Position numbers and translations under genes: made by a program. Positions 18,242 to 26,785 of a stretch of 64,000 nucleotides of DNA are shown one piece after another (positions within the stretch are counted from its first letter, which is position 1; the number at the start of each line of letters is the position of its first letter). This DNA is from Candidatus Peregrinibacteria bacterium (GTDB taxonomy: Bacteria > Patescibacteriota > Gracilibacteria > UBA1369 > LOWO2-01-FULL-3), in assembly GCA_018654255.1 (NCBI GenBank), contig JABILX010000003.1, positions 139,030 to 203,029 on the forward strand. Direction: 5' to 3'. Under the pieces are notes generated by a model. It was not told where the DNA came from, searched no databases, and was given only the letters and a program-made list of their open reading frames with translations.

Positions 18242-18769
18242 CTACCACCAAACCTTCTTCAACCCAACCCAGTACCCAATCACGTTAGCCAAAAAATGCA
18301 AAAGAGGAGTCGCGATCAAAACAACAACAAAGACTTCCCAACCAAATGAAACAAAAGGCCACAAAAACAAGAACGCCCCGAGAATGAAGTCGATCTGATC
18401 AAACGGAAACCACACTCCCCCAGGCTTCACTCCTACTCGTCTCTTGAAAAATGACTTCACGCTATCCCCTATCAACGCCCCAAAACCAAACAAAGCCGCA
18501 TAACCAAAAACCACCACTCCAAACGAATAATCCAAAATCACATATTCACCCATCCAGCCCTCACCAAAAACCCAACACTGCACCAGCAGCACAATCAGCG
18601 CCCCCACATACCCAGAAAACATCCCTCTCCAAGTCTTATGAGCCCCCAACCATCGCTCAGCAATCGGAACTCCTCCAGGCATCCCCATCTTCGCAGCAAA
18701 AACCGGCATCATGTTCGCAAGATATGCAGGTAAGATAAAATACAAGGATGTGATAATAAGCTCTAACAT
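18242..18769 (-). CDS. CDP-archaeol synthase (CarS/DUF46) homologue
   Basis: The 175-aa integral membrane protein has 4-5 helices and the family signatures LGAHKTWRGMFSGYVGA, FGALIGDSVKSFFKRR and KPGGVWFPFDQIDFILGAF. Archaeal CarS activates geranylgeranylglyceryl phosphate with CTP. Bacterial homologues presumably act as CDP-diacylglycerol-type synthases on another lipid; that is inference. It lies 14 nt downstream of the Memo-like lipoprotein gene and belongs to the envelope cluster. Confidence 0.82.
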   Translation of the reverse strand: MLELIITSLYFILPAYLANMMPVFAAKMGMPGGVPIAERWLGAHKTWRGMFSGYVGALIVLLVQCWVFGEGWMGEYVILDYSFGVVVFGYAALFGFGALIGDSVKSFFKRRVGVKPGGVWFPFDQIDFILGAFLFLWPFVSFGWEVFVVVLIATPLLHFLANVIGYWVGLKKVWW

Positions 18770-18783
18770 CTAAACCCATCCTA

Positions 18784-19680
18784 TCATTCTCCCCTCGAAA
18801 AAGTAATATAAAGATGGCTCGTAGTCTCCCCCACAAACTTCTGGAAATAGTCCTGACTATTTGTGTGTTCGACCAACTCAACCTGATCAAACCCGCCTCG
18901 CTCAGCAAGCTGAGACACAAAATAAATCGACCCCGGAGAATCCAACTCAACATCCCAATACGCATCATAATCAAACCCAGCCACCACCTCAAAAGAAACC
19001 TCATCATATGCATCAGAAACTTCAGCAGTCATATAATGCGCAAAATCCACGCTCGCCACAAACAAAACATCCTTCCCAAACCGCTCCCCATACTTCCTTT
19101 CAAAATACCCAACCAACGCATCCAACTCTTCAACCCCAGCCTCCCCCTTCACAATCACAGGCAAAATCTCCGCCTCAGGGAAGAACCTCTTAATAAAATT
19201 AGCATGCGCATAAACCCCATGCTCAATCTCAAAATTTTCATTCGCCATCTGAACCAACCCGGACAAAAGCAACATCTCCAAGTCCTCACCCGAAGTCTCC
19301 AAATCCACCCCATCAAAAGTCTCATACGAACAATTGCACGTCTGAAAAACAGCCTCACCCACCTCGTAATGATTCGGCGACACAATCACAACCAACTTAG
19401 GATCCGCCACACGAGAAACCCCCCGATAAAATCGCGTCAACTCAAGAGCCGTAACCAAATGATGCGGCAAAACAACCCCAACCAAATCCTCAGCCAAATC
19501 ATAAGAATCCTCCTCACTCAAAAACCGCTCCCACATCGCGTCGGTAGAATAATCGACACCATAAAGAACCGGCTCCCCGACCGAAACCGACTGCAAAACT
19601 GAGGACCCACACGCGCTCAAGCCTAAACTCAAGCACGCGCAGACCCCAACCAAAATTTTTAATAAAGCGCTCCGCCCCAT
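18784..19680 (-). CDS. Memo-like (AmmeMemoRadiSam system protein B) lipoprotein
   Basis: The 298-aa protein shows the Memo fold signatures: GVVLPHHLVTA, VIVSPNHYEVG, IEHGVYAHANFIKRF and ASVDFAHYMTAEVSDAYD. Their His/Asp residues line the metal-type active site of the family. Unlike typical family members it starts with a lipoprotein signal (LLKILVGVCACLSLGLSAC, lipidated Cys24), so it should sit on the outer face of the membrane. No AMMECR1 or radical-SAM partner lies beside it. It overlaps the 3' end of the SLH gene by 22 nt, so it is translated from the same transcript. Confidence 0.8.
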   Translation of the reverse strand: MGRSALLKILVGVCACLSLGLSACGSSVLQSVSVGEPVLYGVDYSTDAMWERFLSEEDSYDLAEDLVGVVLPHHLVTALELTRFYRGVSRVADPKLVVIVSPNHYEVGEAVFQTCNCSYETFDGVDLETSGEDLEMLLLSGLVQMANENFEIEHGVYAHANFIKRFFPEAEILPVIVKGEAGVEELDALVGYFERKYGERFGKDVLFVASVDFAHYMTAEVSDAYDEVSFEVVAGFDYDAYWDVELDSPGSIYFVSQLAERGGFDQVELVEHTNSQDYFQKFVGETTSHLYITFSRGE

Positions 19681-21137
19681 TCAACAAGGGTAAATCCATT
19701 CCTATCAGCCCCCTTTTCCAAAACTTGCTCCTTCACACGAACCGGCTTGTCATAAACTTCATAGTCAAAATAAACACGAATCGAAGTATCAGGTGCAGGC
19801 GCAACCGTCAAAGGCGCATGCTCATCCAATTCCGCTTGATCAACAAACGAAATCACATAATATCCCTCATCAGAAAGCTGCTCCAACCAAAACTCTTTGA
19901 AATCAGCAATCTCATTTCGATTCAACCCAAGATAACTTAATTTTGCATCCCAAAACTTCTCAAGTCCATCATGCGAAACCAAGAACCCTTCCTCAGGCCT
20001 CTCCAAGTCAGCATAACCTTCCCAGAAAAGATAATCCCATCTAGACCCATCCTCCAAATTCACAATCGAACCATTCGGATAAGCAACAACCTCCCAACCA
20101 TCACCAAGCTCAGGCTCAGAAATCGTCACCCCATATTCAGGCTCAGGCAAAACAGATACCTCCATCGCCCGCTCAGGATACAAATAAATAACTGGCTTTC
20201 CCATTTCAGCAGCAGAAGTATCTTCGTAGTAGAGAGTGATTATTTCCTGCATAGTCGCATTGCTACAATAGGCAGTAAAAGTATATTCATTAGCCCCAAG
20301 ATCCAAATTCCCCCAATCGTGAGAAATACCATATTTAAAAGTTGTATCACCATAAGAATAATTCTGGAGAGTGTAAACATCATGAATATCAAACATTTGA
20401 TTATCAGCAATAACCTTTATTGAAGAACAATTGCTAGAGGTCGTACCATAAACATAGAACGGCTGATCGTAGAAAACCGCCCCATCAACAGGAGACGTAA
20501 TCTCTAAATCAGCATTTATCATAAACTCTGTCATCTCAGCATAAGACTTCGACGACTTATTCGTAACCTCCGCGTCCAATCTATAAATAATTTCCGCAAC
20601 CTCACCCCTGGTCATCTCAGAATTCAATTCATGAATCGAGGTAGGAATCGTGTTTTTCTCCTCCAACTTCAAAACATAAGGCTCATACCAAGTATTAACG
20701 TCAGGATAAACGAGATAACCCATCGTCACCACAATCATCTTCGCCGCCTCAGAAAAAGTCACATACCCAGTTGGATCAAAAGTCCCATTTGGATATCCAT
20801 CAACATACCCCTCCCCACTGCCATAACAAACATATTTCGAATACCAATCCGTCGGCAAAACATCAGAGAAACACTTCGAAGCATAAGAATCACTTATATC
20901 TCCCCCATTACGAGCAATCACAAGAATTTTTAGCAGTTCGGCACGATTGATCGGATCATCTGGACGGAAAGTCCCATCCGAATAACCACCAACGATATCA
21001 TTTTCTTGAACATACATGATCGCATCATAGTTATCATGACCAGAACTTACATCCGTAAACGAGGCAAACGCCGTAGTAGACACAAGGAAAACCGCCACCA
21101 CAGCAACGAGCGCAACCAAAGATTTCAAACCTTTCAT
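19659..21137 (-). CDS. S-layer homology (SLH) domain surface protein
   Basis: A signal peptide (residues 1-26) is followed by three SLH repeats to about residue 195. The first contains FTDVSSGHDNY...IVGGYSDGTFRPDDPINRAELLK, the second YVDGYPNGTFDPTGYVTFSEAAK and the third EMTRGEVAEIIYRLD. SLH domains bind cell-wall polymer. Then come an Ig-like segment (ITSPVDGAVFYDQPFYVYGT) and a C-terminal domain of about 180 residues of unknown function starting at GKPVIYLYP. The leader CATAGAAATAAGGTTAAAG (plus strand) is nearly identical to that of the 905-aa secreted protein at 50601-53318. Confidence 0.88.
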   Translation of the reverse strand: MKGLKSLVALVAVVAVFLVSTTAFASFTDVSSGHDNYDAIMYVQENDIVGGYSDGTFRPDDPINRAELLKILVIARNGGDISDSYASKCFSDVLPTDWYSKYVCYGSGEGYVDGYPNGTFDPTGYVTFSEAAKMIVVTMGYLVYPDVNTWYEPYVLKLEEKNTIPTSIHELNSEMTRGEVAEIIYRLDAEVTNKSSKSYAEMTEFMINADLEITSPVDGAVFYDQPFYVYGTTSSNCSSIKVIADNQMFDIHDVYTLQNYSYGDTTFKYGISHDWGNLDLGANEYTFTAYCSNATMQEIITLYYEDTSAAEMGKPVIYLYPERAMEVSVLPEPEYGVTISEPELGDGWEVVAYPNGSIVNLEDGSRWDYLFWEGYADLERPEEGFLVSHDGLEKFWDAKLSYLGLNRNEIADFKEFWLEQLSDEGYYVISFVDQAELDEHAPLTVAPAPDTSIRVYFDYEVYDKPVRVKEQVLEKGADRNGFTLVEWGGALY

Positions 21138-21179
21138 AGAAATAAGGTTAAAGTTAAAACTAAAGATAATTCTACAACA

Positions 21180-22181
21180 TTACCCTGTTGACCGCAAACT
21201 TTTATAAACCCCCTCTGCATCAAACCCATACTTCTTGTACAAATCAGCCGGCTTCCCCGACTCACCAAACGCATCCTTCACACCAATCTTCACAAGTCGC
21301 ACGCCAACACCTTCTCCAGCCAAAACATCAGCAACCGCACTTCCCAATCCACCAATAGTATTGTGATCCTCAGCCGCCACACAAACCTTCGCTCGCCCAG
21401 CCCCTTCCAAAATCGCATCCTCATCAATAGGTTTCAAAGAACTCATATTATAAACCAAAACTTTTTTCCCATCCTCTTCCGTGAGCTTCAACGCGGCCTC
21501 CAAAGAAGACCCAACCAAAGCTCCAGTCGCAAAAACACAAAGATCAACTTTTCCCGGCTTAGAACCAGAACCTTTCCCCGAATCAAAAAGCACATCCGCC
21601 TTCCCAAACTCAAAATTACAAGGTCGCTCGTCCGAATAAAGCAGAGGTGTCCCCTGCCTCAAAACCCTCAAATAAGTAGGTCCATAATCATCGACTATCT
21701 TCTCCATAACACTCAAAGCTTCTACATGATCCGCAGGCTGCACAACCTTCATATTCGGCAACGCACGCATGATCGCGATGTCTTCCAAAGCCTGATGCGA
21801 CGCCCCATCCTCTCCAGTCAAAACCCCAGCATGTGATCCAAGAATTTTCACATTCAAATTTGGATAACAAATCGAGTTTCGAATAATTTCCCACGGCCGA
21901 CCAGTCGCAAAAACAGAAAACGTACAAGCAAAAGGAATCTTTCCGCGAGTTGCAAAACCAGCCGCAGCCCCAAGCATATTTTGCTCAGCTATCCCCATGT
22001 TGAAATGCCTCTCCGGAAACTCAGCCGCAAACTTTGCAGTCTGCACGCTACACGACAAATCCGCATCCAAAACCACAATTCCTTCCCTCTTAGCCCCCAA
22101 CTTCACCAAAGCCTCACCAAACGACTTACGAGTCGCTTGCTTCTCCAGCTCACCTTCTAATTTTATGTGATAATTTGCCAT
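21180..22181 (-). CDS. Transketolase, C-terminal subunit
   Basis: The 333-aa protein covers the pyrimidine-binding and C-terminal domains of transketolase. Motifs are VVLDADLSCSVQTAKF, FNMGIAEQNMLGAAAGFA (catalytic Glu), GEDGASHQALEDIA and PADHVEA. It works as a heteromer with the N-terminal half encoded at 22740-23543. The two halves are separated by lepB, an unusual insertion. Together they supply the transketolase step of the non-oxidative pentose phosphate pathway. Confidence 0.93.
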   Translation of the reverse strand: MANYHIKLEGELEKQATRKSFGEALVKLGAKREGIVVLDADLSCSVQTAKFAAEFPERHFNMGIAEQNMLGAAAGFATRGKIPFACTFSVFATGRPWEIIRNSICYPNLNVKILGSHAGVLTGEDGASHQALEDIAIMRALPNMKVVQPADHVEALSVMEKIVDDYGPTYLRVLRQGTPLLYSDERPCNFEFGKADVLFDSGKGSGSKPGKVDLCVFATGALVGSSLEAALKLTEEDGKKVLVYNMSSLKPIDEDAILEGAGRAKVCVAAEDHNTIGGLGSAVADVLAGEGVGVRLVKIGVKDAFGESGKPADLYKKYGFDAEGVYKSLRSTG

Positions 22182-22206
22182 TTTTTTGTAATTGTTTCGT
22201 ACTTCT

Positions 22207-22243
22207 CCCGAACTCGGCTACCCCTTTTACTTAAGTCCGAACT
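22207..22243. repeat. Dispersed palindromic repeat, copy 1
   Basis: This is a diverged copy of the element also found at 25316-25353 and 30412-30449 (consensus arms TTCGGACTTAA and TTAAGTTCGGG). It lies at the 3' end of lepB, whose last codons (EFGLK) and stop are inside it. Confidence 0.6.
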
Positions 22244-22730
22244 CCAAGGTAAATTTCCCCTTCACCCACTCCCCCTTCACATAAGTCGTCGCAAAATTCC
22301 TACTATCTATACTTCCTTCTCTATTATCTCCCAAAACAAAATACTCACCTTCTGGAACATTGTAAACAAATCCTTCCCCATCCGCACTCAAAACAATATC
22401 CTCAAAAGAATCCACTCGCGTCTCCCCCCGAACATAAGGTTCACTCAAAACCGACCCATCCACAGAAACCCGACCGGCCTTAATAACAATCTCATCTCCA
22501 CCAACACCAATCACCCTCTTTACAAAAAGCTCACTCTCCAAATCAAACCCATTGTCAAAAGAAAAAACAACAATATCCCCACGATCAACCCCTTCAACCT
22601 TCGCTTCATAATAACTCGCATAAATCATGTCACCATCATAGAAAGTCGGCATCATACTCGCACCATTAATAATCACAGGAAAAGTAAGTAAAAGTTTCAA
22701 AAAACCAATTATCCAAGAAAAAGAACCCAT
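22227..22730 (-). CDS. lepB: Signal peptidase I
   Basis: The 167-aa protein is membrane-anchored (residues about 5-22). It has the catalytic Ser in NGASMMPTF, the general-base Lys in FVKRVIGVGGDEI, and boxes GDIVVF and GEYFVLGDNREGSIDSR. It cleaves signal peptides of exported proteins such as the SLH and 905-aa proteins here. It is placed between the two transketolase halves with only 9 nt to the upstream one. Its last residues are encoded by a dispersed repeat. Confidence 0.94.
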   Translation of the reverse strand: MGSFSWIIGFLKLLLTFPVIINGASMMPTFYDGDMIYASYYEAKVEGVDRGDIVVFSFDNGFDLESELFVKRVIGVGGDEIVIKAGRVSVDGSVLSEPYVRGETRVDSFEDIVLSADGEGFVYNVPEGEYFVLGDNREGSIDSRNFATTYVKGEWVKGKFTLEFGLK

Positions 22731-22739
22731 TAATTTTTT

Positions 22740-23543
22740 TTAATTACATTTAAGCTCCGCTTCCGCAACCTTCATCTCCTCTTCACTCAAAGCAACCCCA
22801 TGATATTCAACCTTGTTCTCAGCAAAAGGAACGCCCTTCCCCTTAACAGTATGACACCATATACAAACAGGCTTTCGCTCCTCAGCCCGCGCCCTGCGTA
22901 CAGCATCAATCAACTCTTCAAAATCATGCCCATCCACAACTTCAATAACTCTCCATCCAAACGCAACAAACTTATCTCGAATAGGCTGAACATTCATAAC
23001 CTTCTTGCACGACCCATCGATCTGGAGCCCATTGTTATCAACAATCGCAATCAAATTATTCGACATATAATGCGCCGCACTCATCGCAGTCTCCCACACA
23101 ATCCCCTCCTGCAATTCACCATCTCCAAGGACCACAAAAACCTTCTGATTCTCCTTGTCGAGCTTCAAGCTCAACGCAATTCCATGTGCCACAGAAAATC
23201 CCTGACCAAGCGATCCAGTCGAAACAGCTATCCCAGGAATCTTCACAACAGGATGCCCCTGCAACAAAGCCCCCGCCTGCCTCAAATGATCAAGCTCACT
23301 CTTATCAAAAAACCCTTTATCAGCCAAAATAGCATACTGCGCCGGCGCCCCATGCCCTTTAGACAAAATCACATAATCTTCCTCCTCAGCCCCACCCGCG
23401 TAATACAAAGTAACCAAAGCATCCATCAACGACATCGACGAACCCGTATGTCCGCTTCCAGCTTTTGATATTGCTTTCAAAGCAGCAATCCGAAGCTCGG
23501 ATGCCTTTTTTTCAAGATCCTTAATTGAGAGTTCTTTCGCCAT
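22740..23543 (-). CDS. Transketolase, N-terminal subunit
   Basis: The 267-aa thiamine-pyrophosphate domain shows GSGHTGSSMS, ILSKGHGAPAQYA, TGSLGQGFSVAHGIAL and the TPP/Mg motif GDGELQEGIVWE...DNNGLQIDG. It pairs with the C-terminal subunit at 21180-22181. The ATG at 23543 fits the usual start of the family. Confidence 0.94.
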   Translation of the reverse strand: MAKELSIKDLEKKASELRIAALKAISKAGSGHTGSSMSLMDALVTLYYAGGAEEEDYVILSKGHGAPAQYAILADKGFFDKSELDHLRQAGALLQGHPVVKIPGIAVSTGSLGQGFSVAHGIALSLKLDKENQKVFVVLGDGELQEGIVWETAMSAAHYMSNNLIAIVDNNGLQIDGSCKKVMNVQPIRDKFVAFGWRVIEVVDGHDFEELIDAVRRARAEERKPVCIWCHTVKGKGVPFAENKVEYHGVALSEEEMKVAEAELKCN

Positions 23544-23633
23544 AGCGAGAAGAATATATCACAATTACCTACCTTTCAAAACCATAATGCGCATAAAGCA
23601 ACCCCGGGTAACTAAAACTAAAAATTGTTGACA

Positions 23634-24680
23634 CTAAACCCTCCATTCCAAACCATTCCTCTGGCGATTATAATCAAGCCCAGAACTAAATAGCTCCTCT
23701 GCAAGATCCTCCATAAATCCAGCAGCCCTCTTCAGGCCAGGATCATCATAGAGAAACGCATCCCACTCCTCCATATACTGACCAATCCCAAAATCATGCA
23801 TCTTAGAATTCAAAACATCATCCTCAAACTGTCCATAAGCCATAATTGTATTCTCAATCTTCTCAGATAATTCAGGATACTTATCGATAACCTGCTTAGC
23901 CATATCGACTAAAGAAAGCGCATAATCTATGTAATCTTCATCATTTACAAAACCCTTCCCTTCCTCTAAACGAGCAACCCTCTTTTTATAAAATTCCGGG
24001 GCATACGAACCCAAAGAATCAATATCCAGCGCAATTTGTTTTTGCTCCAACTCCTTTTCCTTAATTTTTCCCAACTTTTGACTTAACTCATCAACAGGCA
24101 AACCAGCAAGTTCATTCAACTCTATCAACATAGTCAAATCAACAAATTCAGAGGGGAAACCAACCCCCATCGTCAACTTAGCCCAAGTATCAAAATGTGG
24201 GTATTTTAAATTTTCATCAACCATTTTTAAAAACACATCTTTGTAATCAGAGAGTTTAAATCCATACTTCCTTACAAGCTTAGAAAACCTAGGATAAATC
24301 AAAGATTTCCACACAATCATAAGATCCAAATAATTCTGCCACACAATCTCTCCTTTATATTTCAAGTTCACCTTGCCAGTCTTTCCAGAAGTCTCTTTAT
24401 CGATTTTCAGATCTCCACCAAACCTCTTCACACCATCCAAAAACCAAATAGCATATGGATTCGTTTCATCCGACAAAATTGCATGAGCCTCTAGATCAGA
24501 CATACCCGTCGCCTCCAAAAAACCAACAGCCTTTTCATACAAGACTATTTCTTCATCCTGCTTCAACAAAGATTCTCCAACAGACCCAGAAGCCTTCGTC
24601 CTGTCTATCTTAGGAGAAAACTCGCCTCTTTCGACAGAACCTCTCTTCTCTACAAATGAACTCCTAGGCCTATCAACCAT
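23634..24680 (-). CDS. Unknown 348-aa protein
   Basis: I do not recognise this protein. It is mostly helical and acidic, with a basic, Ser-rich first 30 residues, and has no signal peptide or membrane segment. Visible landmarks are SDLEAHAILSDETNPYAIWFLDG near residue 60 and aromatic-rich helices such as YPHFDTWAKLTMGVGFPSEFVDL. It stands alone behind its own promoter. It belongs to a set of single-gene unknowns in this window that share strong -10 boxes and A/T-rich leaders. Confidence 0.7.
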   Translation of the reverse strand: MVDRPRSSFVEKRGSVERGEFSPKIDRTKASGSVGESLLKQDEEIVLYEKAVGFLEATGMSDLEAHAILSDETNPYAIWFLDGVKRFGGDLKIDKETSGKTGKVNLKYKGEIVWQNYLDLMIVWKSLIYPRFSKLVRKYGFKLSDYKDVFLKMVDENLKYPHFDTWAKLTMGVGFPSEFVDLTMLIELNELAGLPVDELSQKLGKIKEKELEQKQIALDIDSLGSYAPEFYKKRVARLEEGKGFVNDEDYIDYALSLVDMAKQVIDKYPELSEKIENTIMAYGQFEDDVLNSKMHDFGIGQYMEEWDAFLYDDPGLKRAAGFMEDLAEELFSSGLDYNRQRNGLEWRV

Positions 24681-24709
24681 TCTTATTTATTATTTGTTTT
24701 TTACACTTG

Positions 24710-24738
24710 ATTATACCACAAAGCCACCCGTCTCGCAA
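24710..24738 (-). promoter_or_regulatory. Promoter of the 348-aa unknown
   Basis: TTGCGA and TATAAT are separated by 17 nt on the minus strand, about 30 nt before the ATG at 24680. Confidence 0.6.
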
Positions 24739-24790
24739 CTCCACCAAGCCAGTCAACAAGCCTGTTTACCACAAAAGTGGCAAGCTCCGC

Positions 24791-25267
24791 CTACCCCCTT
24801 TCATCCTCAGCATAAACATGCATGTACTCAGATTTGTCGTAAGAGTGCAAATCATCTTCCTTGAAGAATCGAGAAACCTCAGCTTCCGCATTTTCAATAG
24901 AATCAGACGCATGAACCACATTACAAGCAACACTCATAGCAAGATCGCCTCTAATAGACCCAGCTTCAGCTTCACGAGCCTTGGTAATTCCGCACAACAA
25001 TCGAACCGCATTCACAACCTCAAGCCCTTCCCAACACATAGCAACAACAGGTGTACTCTGCATAAATTTCGCAAGTCCACCAAAGAAAGGTTTGTCCGCA
25101 ATATGAGCATAATGTTCACGCAAAAGCGCCTCCTCCAGCTCCATCATCTTGCATCCAACAAGCTTCAATCCCTTCTTCTCAAATCTAGAAATAATTTCTC
25201 CCATCAATCCACGCTGAATCGCATCCGGCTTAATCAAAACAAGTGTTCTTTCTTTTACATCTGACAT
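24791..25267 (-). CDS. ndk: Nucleoside diphosphate kinase
   Basis: Ndk transfers phosphate between nucleoside tri- and diphosphates through a phospho-His. The 158-aa protein starts ERTLVLIKPDAIQRGL. It has the nucleotide-binding GSIRGDLA and the active-site segment NVVHASDS, where Ala replaces the commoner Gly after the His. I set the start at the ATG 25267 because the frame extends 23 codons further upstream into sequence without family similarity and towards a dispersed repeat. Confidence 0.95.
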   Translation of the reverse strand: MSDVKERTLVLIKPDAIQRGLMGEIISRFEKKGLKLVGCKMMELEEALLREHYAHIADKPFFGGLAKFMQSTPVVAMCWEGLEVVNAVRLLCGITKAREAEAGSIRGDLAMSVACNVVHASDSIENAEAEVSRFFKEDDLHSYDKSEYMHVYAEDERG

Positions 25268-25315
25268 AATAATTTGGTTAAATATTTTTGAATGACTCAA
25301 GTTCAAATTAAACCT

Positions 25316-25353
25316 CCCGAACTTAAGTAGGACCATTAGTTAAGTCCGAACTT
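25316..25353. repeat. Dispersed palindromic repeat, copy 2
   Basis: The minus strand of this element differs from copy 3 at 30412-30449 at about two positions over 38 nt. The arms can form an 11-bp stem. It lies between the 429-aa unknown gene and ndk. Confidence 0.7.
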
Positions 25354-25421
25354 GGCGCCATTCTACACCACTAAAAAAACCATCTCAAGGGTGAAAACCT
25401 ATAACGAAACTTCAATTCCTA

Positions 25422-26711
25422 CTAAACATCTTTTTTTGTCTCCCCAGTATCTTTCTTTTCTTTCAGCTTCTCTTTACCATCATCTTTAGAAGCCATGTAT
25501 TCACCATAGGACCCTCTCTTGCCACCCGTCGAACCACGAGCTATATCAAAATCCACCTGAACTCCTTTTGCAAAGACAGTCCCTTCATCTAAATACTGAC
25601 CACCAGCAAGCCTAACCCTTCTTCCATTAGGACCCCCAGCCAACTTTTGACCTGATACAAATTCAATAGGTTGCCCCGTCTCCAGATCAACTAAGTCAAG
25701 TTTATCTTCGTTAACTAATTGAACAAAACCTCCAGCAGGTATAGTCAAAGTCAATTCTTCGTCGGTACGAACAGATTGAGAATCTTCAAACTCAACAGTT
25801 TCCTTCAAGGTACTATCCCCTGAACTAAGCCTCAAATCATCCAAAACTCTTTTTTTCCTAACTTTTTTAGATTCTTCAGTAGCATCACCTGTCAAATCAG
25901 TTCTATAACCGCTCAACGTCCCCATCCAGTCCTTAGCCTTTTCGCCCATTTCAGGACTCTTGCTTGATATAATGCCAATAACTTTTTCCGTGTCTTTTTT
26001 GGCAAATTTGAAACCAAACAAACCACAAATCACCCTTCCTATATAATTATTTCCACCAACAATCCCTCTAAGTTGCTTGTCCATCTCAGCACCCTCCTTG
26101 GTTGGATCAATCACACCCAATAATCCCAAGACAGTGGTCACCAAACCAGCCTCTCCTAATTCTTTCATCCCAGCTTCAATCTCTTCTTCCTTAGGATCAA
26201 CCTTTTCAGGAACCTTACCTCCCTCAGTTACTTTCACATCCAAATCACCCTTATCAACAACTGAAACATCATCAAACGTAAAAGTCTTGCGCTCCGTCAA
26301 AGCATCCAAAGTTCTTACCTTTAATTTCCCAGCAATCTTTGCAACTAAATCACTTGCAAACATACTCGCAACATCATGATTCCTACTTAAACCACCTACA
26401 ACATCCTTCAAATCAGCAGATTTCCAAAAATCATCACTTACAAGAGGCGAAACATCGCTAATAATACTTTGCTTCGCAGCTTCATGCACTCCTTCATAAC
26501 CAACTTTAAAACTCTTTGGCCCTTTATAAGATTCAACAATTTTTTTGTAAATCTCCTTCCTCTTGGCTACAAGCGAAGTAGCAAGACTTTCTTTCTTGTC
26601 CTTAGAGGAAACTAAACCCTTCAACCCTTCAGTCATACCATCCAAAGTAGTTTTCATATCTTCCAATTGCTTCTCTCCTGGTAACCCACCTGGAATTCCT
26701 TCTCCTGTCAT
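25422..26711 (-). CDS. Unknown 429-aa protein
   Basis: No family recognised. The first 170 residues are helical and Lys-rich. A short hydrophobic stretch lies near 190-205 (ELGEAGLVTTVLGLLGVIDP). A Gly-rich patch with IVGGNNYIGRVICGLFGFKF follows. Residues about 315-400 look beta-rich (ELTLTIPAGGFVQLV, GQPIEFVSGQKLAGGPNGRRVRLAGG), and a Lys/Asp-rich tail closes the protein. There is no signal peptide. It has its own promoter. Confidence 0.7.
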   Translation of the reverse strand: MTGEGIPGGLPGEKQLEDMKTTLDGMTEGLKGLVSSKDKKESLATSLVAKRKEIYKKIVESYKGPKSFKVGYEGVHEAAKQSIISDVSPLVSDDFWKSADLKDVVGGLSRNHDVASMFASDLVAKIAGKLKVRTLDALTERKTFTFDDVSVVDKGDLDVKVTEGGKVPEKVDPKEEEIEAGMKELGEAGLVTTVLGLLGVIDPTKEGAEMDKQLRGIVGGNNYIGRVICGLFGFKFAKKDTEKVIGIISSKSPEMGEKAKDWMGTLSGYRTDLTGDATEESKKVRKKRVLDDLRLSSGDSTLKETVEFEDSQSVRTDEELTLTIPAGGFVQLVNEDKLDLVDLETGQPIEFVSGQKLAGGPNGRRVRLAGGQYLDEGTVFAKGVQVDFDIARGSTGGKRGSYGEYMASKDDGKEKLKEKKDTGETKKDV

Positions 26712-26740
26712 AACTAATAAATTAAATTATAAATCATATA

Positions 26741-26769
26741 ATTATACCAAAAAAACACCGAAAACTCAA
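26741..26769 (-). promoter_or_regulatory. Promoter of the 429-aa unknown
   Basis: TTGAGT and TATAAT are separated by 17 nt on the minus strand, about 30 nt before the ATG at 26711. Confidence 0.6.
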
Positions 26770-26785
26770 CCCCGTAGAGTCAAAC

